This document shows positions 61,635 through 64,000 of a stretch of DNA of 64,000 nt, piece by piece. A program made the translations under genes and the position numbers. The DNA comes from Acidobacteriota bacterium (GTDB lineage: Bacteria > Acidobacteriota > Blastocatellia > Pyrinomonadales > Pyrinomonadaceae), in the NCBI GenBank assembly GCA_019639195.1, contig JAHBSI010000002.1, forward strand, positions 124,001-188,000, written 5' to 3'. The notes beneath the pieces were generated by a model, which was given only the letters and a program-made list of their open reading frames with translations, was not told the origin of the DNA and did not search any database. Position 1 is the stretch's first letter, and each line of letters starts with the position of its first letter.

Positions 61635-62726
61635 CTACCTGACTGGCATTTGCTCCGAGACGATCTCCGACGGCGGACTGACGTTTCCGGCGGTGTCCGT
61701 TGCGGTGATGTAGTAAAAATACTGCTTTCCGCTTTCGACCGCCTTGTCCTGGAACGAATTCCGATCCATCAGTTCAGGCGTCAGAAGCTGCCACTTGGAA
61801 AGCTCAAGGTCCTTGTCGGTCGAACGATAGATCTTGTAGCCTTTTATATCTTTTTCGGGATTCGTCGCAAAAAATATCGAGATAAGGTCCTGTCCGACCG
61901 CAAGGGTGATCGCCGTCGGTGCCGACGGAGCGAAGGTATCGACAGGTTTTAGCACCAAAATGTTGCTTTCTGTGCTCTCGACGGGGTCCGAACCGGTTCC
62001 GAGCGACACAGAGCGGACAAAGTAGTAATACTGCTTTCCAAACTCAAAGAACTCATCACGGAATTCGGGTTGGGTGATGGGCGTCTTGTTCAGGAGCCTC
62101 GCAGGCTCTTTTTCGCTCGTCGAACGATAGACATTGTAGCCGAGCAGGCTCACGGGAGTCGTGCCGTCGATATTCGCTGCTGGAGGTGTCCACGATAGGG
62201 TAACGGCATCCTGCGAAAGAGCTGACTGGAGCGATGTCGGGTTTGATGCCACCCGGCCCGCAGGTTCGATCACAAGGAAGTTCGAAAAAGCCGCCTTCTG
62301 TCCTGAGGCGTTAGCAAATCGAAGAGCATAGATGAGACGGACCGGTTGGGACGCAAACTGTAATTCATCGGTATATGACAGGATCTTGCCGCCAAAATCA
62401 TCATCGACGATCTTCAAGGTCTTAATGATGTTGGAGCGGGATGCAAAATCCTCCGCGGTGAGTGATCTTGGCGCGTCTATCGGCTCAGCAAGTCGGTAAA
62501 TATCAACTCGGTCAATATTCAGGACACTTCCTTTCCCGGCGTTTCTAGCGGGCATCTTCCAGGAGATCTTTACGGTGTTCCCTCGCTGATAACCGGAAAC
62601 CTCGGCCCGCTGGCTCACCTTTTCTTTTGGCGGACGCGGGAGCCCTCGCTTTCCGCAGCCGACCGATACGATCGCGGCCAGAAGGCACAAGATACTGAAA
62701 TAAGAGGTCGTTCGCCTAAAGAACAT
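61635..62726 (-). CDS. Fibronectin type III lipoprotein
   Basis: A 363-aa exported lipoprotein. Signal peptide with lipobox-like SVGC (Cys24). About three FN3-like repeats follow: VSGYQRGNTVKISWKMP near residue 45, QDAVTLSWTPP near 170, and QDLISIFFATNPEKDIKGYKIYRS near 275. Recurrent GYNVYRS/GYKIYRS and KQYYYFV/KQYFYYIT strands support the repeats. FN3 lipoproteins mediate protein or glycan contacts; the partner is unknown. It overlaps the hslU stop by 11 bp and is probably cotranscribed with it. Confidence 0.83.
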   Translation of the reverse strand: MFFRRTTSYFSILCLLAAIVSVGCGKRGLPRPPKEKVSQRAEVSGYQRGNTVKISWKMPARNAGKGSVLNIDRVDIYRLAEPIDAPRSLTAEDFASRSNIIKTLKIVDDDFGGKILSYTDELQFASQPVRLIYALRFANASGQKAAFSNFLVIEPAGRVASNPTSLQSALSQDAVTLSWTPPAANIDGTTPVSLLGYNVYRSTSEKEPARLLNKTPITQPEFRDEFFEFGKQYYYFVRSVSLGTGSDPVESTESNILVLKPVDTFAPSAPTAITLAVGQDLISIFFATNPEKDIKGYKIYRSTDKDLELSKWQLLTPELMDRNSFQDKAVESGKQYFYYITATDTAGNVSPPSEIVSEQMPVR

Positions 62727-64000
62727 ATTGTCGAAGGTCCTGATCTTTTATAAGCCCGCCGAGTTTGTCGGAGACATACGTCGCGTCAATACGCTGATGC
62801 TTTTCTTTAAGTTCGCCGCCCTCAAAGCTGATCTCTTCAAGCAATTTCTCAACAAGCGTATGAAGCCGTCTTGCTCCGATATTTTCGGTCGAGCGGTTGA
62901 GCTCTTCCGTCATCTCCGCGATCTTATCGATCGCATCTGACGTAAATTCGAGTTCAATGCCTTCAGTCCCGAGCAATGCCTGATACTGTTTCAGCAGCGA
63001 ATTCTTAGGCTGAGTTAGTATTCGTTTGAGGTCGTCGATGGTAAGGGCCTCAAGTTCGACGCGGATCGGAAAGCGGCCTTGAAGTTCAGGGATCATGTCC
63101 GACGGCTTCGCGACGTGAAAGGCACCGGCGGCAATAAAAAGAATGTGGTCGGTACTGACCATGCCGTATTTTGTGTTGACGTTGGTGCCTTCGACGATCG
63201 GCAAGAGGTCACGCTGTACGCCTTCGCGGGAGACAGACGGATTGTTGCCCGATTCGCGTCCTGCGATCTTGTCGATCTCATCAAGAAAAATGATGCCGCT
63301 CTGCTCAGTCTTTCTTATGCCGGCACGGCTGACGGATTCCATATCGGTCAGCGACTCAAGCTCGTCGCGAAGCAGAAACTCGCGGGCTTCAGCGACCGTT
63401 GTACGGCGATTCACGGTCTTGTTCGGGAACATATTTCCGAACATATCCCGCAAATTCACGCCCATTTCCTCCATTCCCTGTCCGCCTATGAAGTCAATGG
63501 TGGCGTTTGAGCGGTCCTGCGTCGACACCTCGATGGTTCGTTCATCAAGGGCGCCGCTACGCAGCTGTGTGCGAAGTTTCTCACGGGTATTTTGAGGGGC
63601 AGGATCCGGAGTTTCGGATCCGTCGTCTGTTGCGGAATAACTCGGCGTGGGGAAGAGGATATCAAGCAGTTTCTCCTCAACGTTCGCTTCCGCCCTCGGT
63701 TTGATCTCCTCAAACGCCGCCTGGCGGGCCATATCGACACCTACATCGACGAGTTCCCGGACCATGCTTTCCACATCACGCCCGACATAGCCAACCTCAG
63801 TGAACTTTGATGCTTCGATCTTGATAAAGGGCGAATTCGCAAGGCGTGCGAGGCGTCGGGCTATCTCGGTCTTTCCAACGCCGGTCGAGCCGATCATCAA
63901 AATGTTCTTTGGAAGGACATCTTCGGCGATCTCCGGGGCAAGTTTTTGACGCCGAATCCGGTTGCGAAGAGCGACGGCGACCGCACGTTTTGCGGCCGAC
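62716..64000 (-). CDS. hslU: ATP-dependent protease ATPase subunit HslU (5' end beyond window)
   Basis: AAA+ unfoldase of the HslUV (ClpQY) protease. The reading frame continues through the right edge, and its first visible residues (AAKRAVAVALRNRIRRQKL) match the start of HslU, so only about 15-20 N-terminal residues are missing. Walker A is GSTGVGKTE, Walker B IIFLDEIDKIAG, and the sensor region has GRFPIRVEL. An I-domain (about 100-230) lies between. The C-terminal end DLRQYVL is the tail that docks into HslV. HslV should lie just outside the window to the right. Confidence 0.95.
   Translation of the reverse strand, partial: SAAKRAVAVALRNRIRRQKLAPEIAEDVLPKNILMIGSTGVGKTEIARRLARLANSPFIKIEASKFTEVGYVGRDVESMVRELVDVGVDMARQAAFEEIKPRAEANVEEKLLDILFPTPSYSATDDGSETPDPAPQNTREKLRTQLRSGALDERTIEVSTQDRSNATIDFIGGQGMEEMGVNLRDMFGNMFPNKTVNRRTTVAEAREFLLRDELESLTDMESVSRAGIRKTEQSGIIFLDEIDKIAGRESGNNPSVSREGVQRDLLPIVEGTNVNTKYGMVSTDHILFIAAGAFHVAKPSDMIPELQGRFPIRVELEALTIDDLKRILTQPKNSLLKQYQALLGTEGIELEFTSDAIDKIAEMTEELNRSTENIGARRLHTLVEKLLEEISFEGGELKEKHQRIDATYVSDKLGGLIKDQDLRQYVL

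Overview
This 64 kb window is a gene-dense piece of bacterial chromosome with moderately high GC and short intergenic gaps. It contains no insertion sequence, prophage or CRISPR array. The gene families suggest Acidobacteriota, possibly a Blastocatellia/Pyrinomonadaceae-like lineage: Hanks kinases with zinc ribbons, FHA proteins, VIT/vWA proteins, paired M16 peptidases, a DUF6335 protein and a Rad52/DdrA-like annealing protein. This placement is an inference from gene content only.

Layout. 0-12 kb holds secreted and stress proteins: a VIT/vWA protein, a BNR-repeat protein, a CtpA-like S41 peptidase, a GAF protein with a small subtilase, DUF6335 and YtxH proteins, and an M16 peptidase pair. 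A DdrA/Rad52-like gene is divergent from an XRE regulator, and the AT-rich gap between them holds three copies of a 16-bp dyad. 12.5-19.7 kb is a complete minus-strand tryptophan operon (trpE-D-C-F-B-A) ending in a DAHP synthase. It is preceded by an unlisted 29-codon leader peptide with tandem Trp codons and an intrinsic terminator, which is a classical attenuator layout. 19.7-31.5 kb is mostly housekeeping: argS, larC, folE, an M28 peptidase, metG, a TatD nuclease, YajQ, a polyprenyl synthase and a HARE-HTH protein.

31.7-38.3 kb is a signalling cluster: an FHA-PrsW fusion, tRNA-Lys(CTT), a zinc-ribbon kinase, two zinc-ribbon membrane proteins and an FHA kinase. 38.3-43.9 kb carries a SIS isomerase, a BrkB-family protein, alr, an acyl-CoA carboxylase beta subunit and a TrmH-type methyltransferase. 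43.9-50.2 kb is a tight minus-strand operon (FhaA-like, PBP2, RodA/FtsW, PP2C phosphatase) that resembles the actinobacterial cell-wall signalling operon. 50.4-55.7 kb is a four-gene minor-pilin operon. It is followed by a kinase with an SH3 domain and a second FhaA-like protein. 58.3-64 kb has DUF402, UspA, a MarR/SlyA-type regulator with a phased array of SlyA-like boxes, an unknown gene, a transaldolase, an FAH-family enzyme, an FN3 lipoprotein and hslU, which is cut by the window end.

The three kinases, five FHA proteins and one PP2C phosphatase suggest a Ser/Thr phosphorylation network tied to cell-wall synthesis. The two clearest regulatory structures are the trp attenuator (about 19.46-19.67 kb) and the SlyA-box array (59793-59937).
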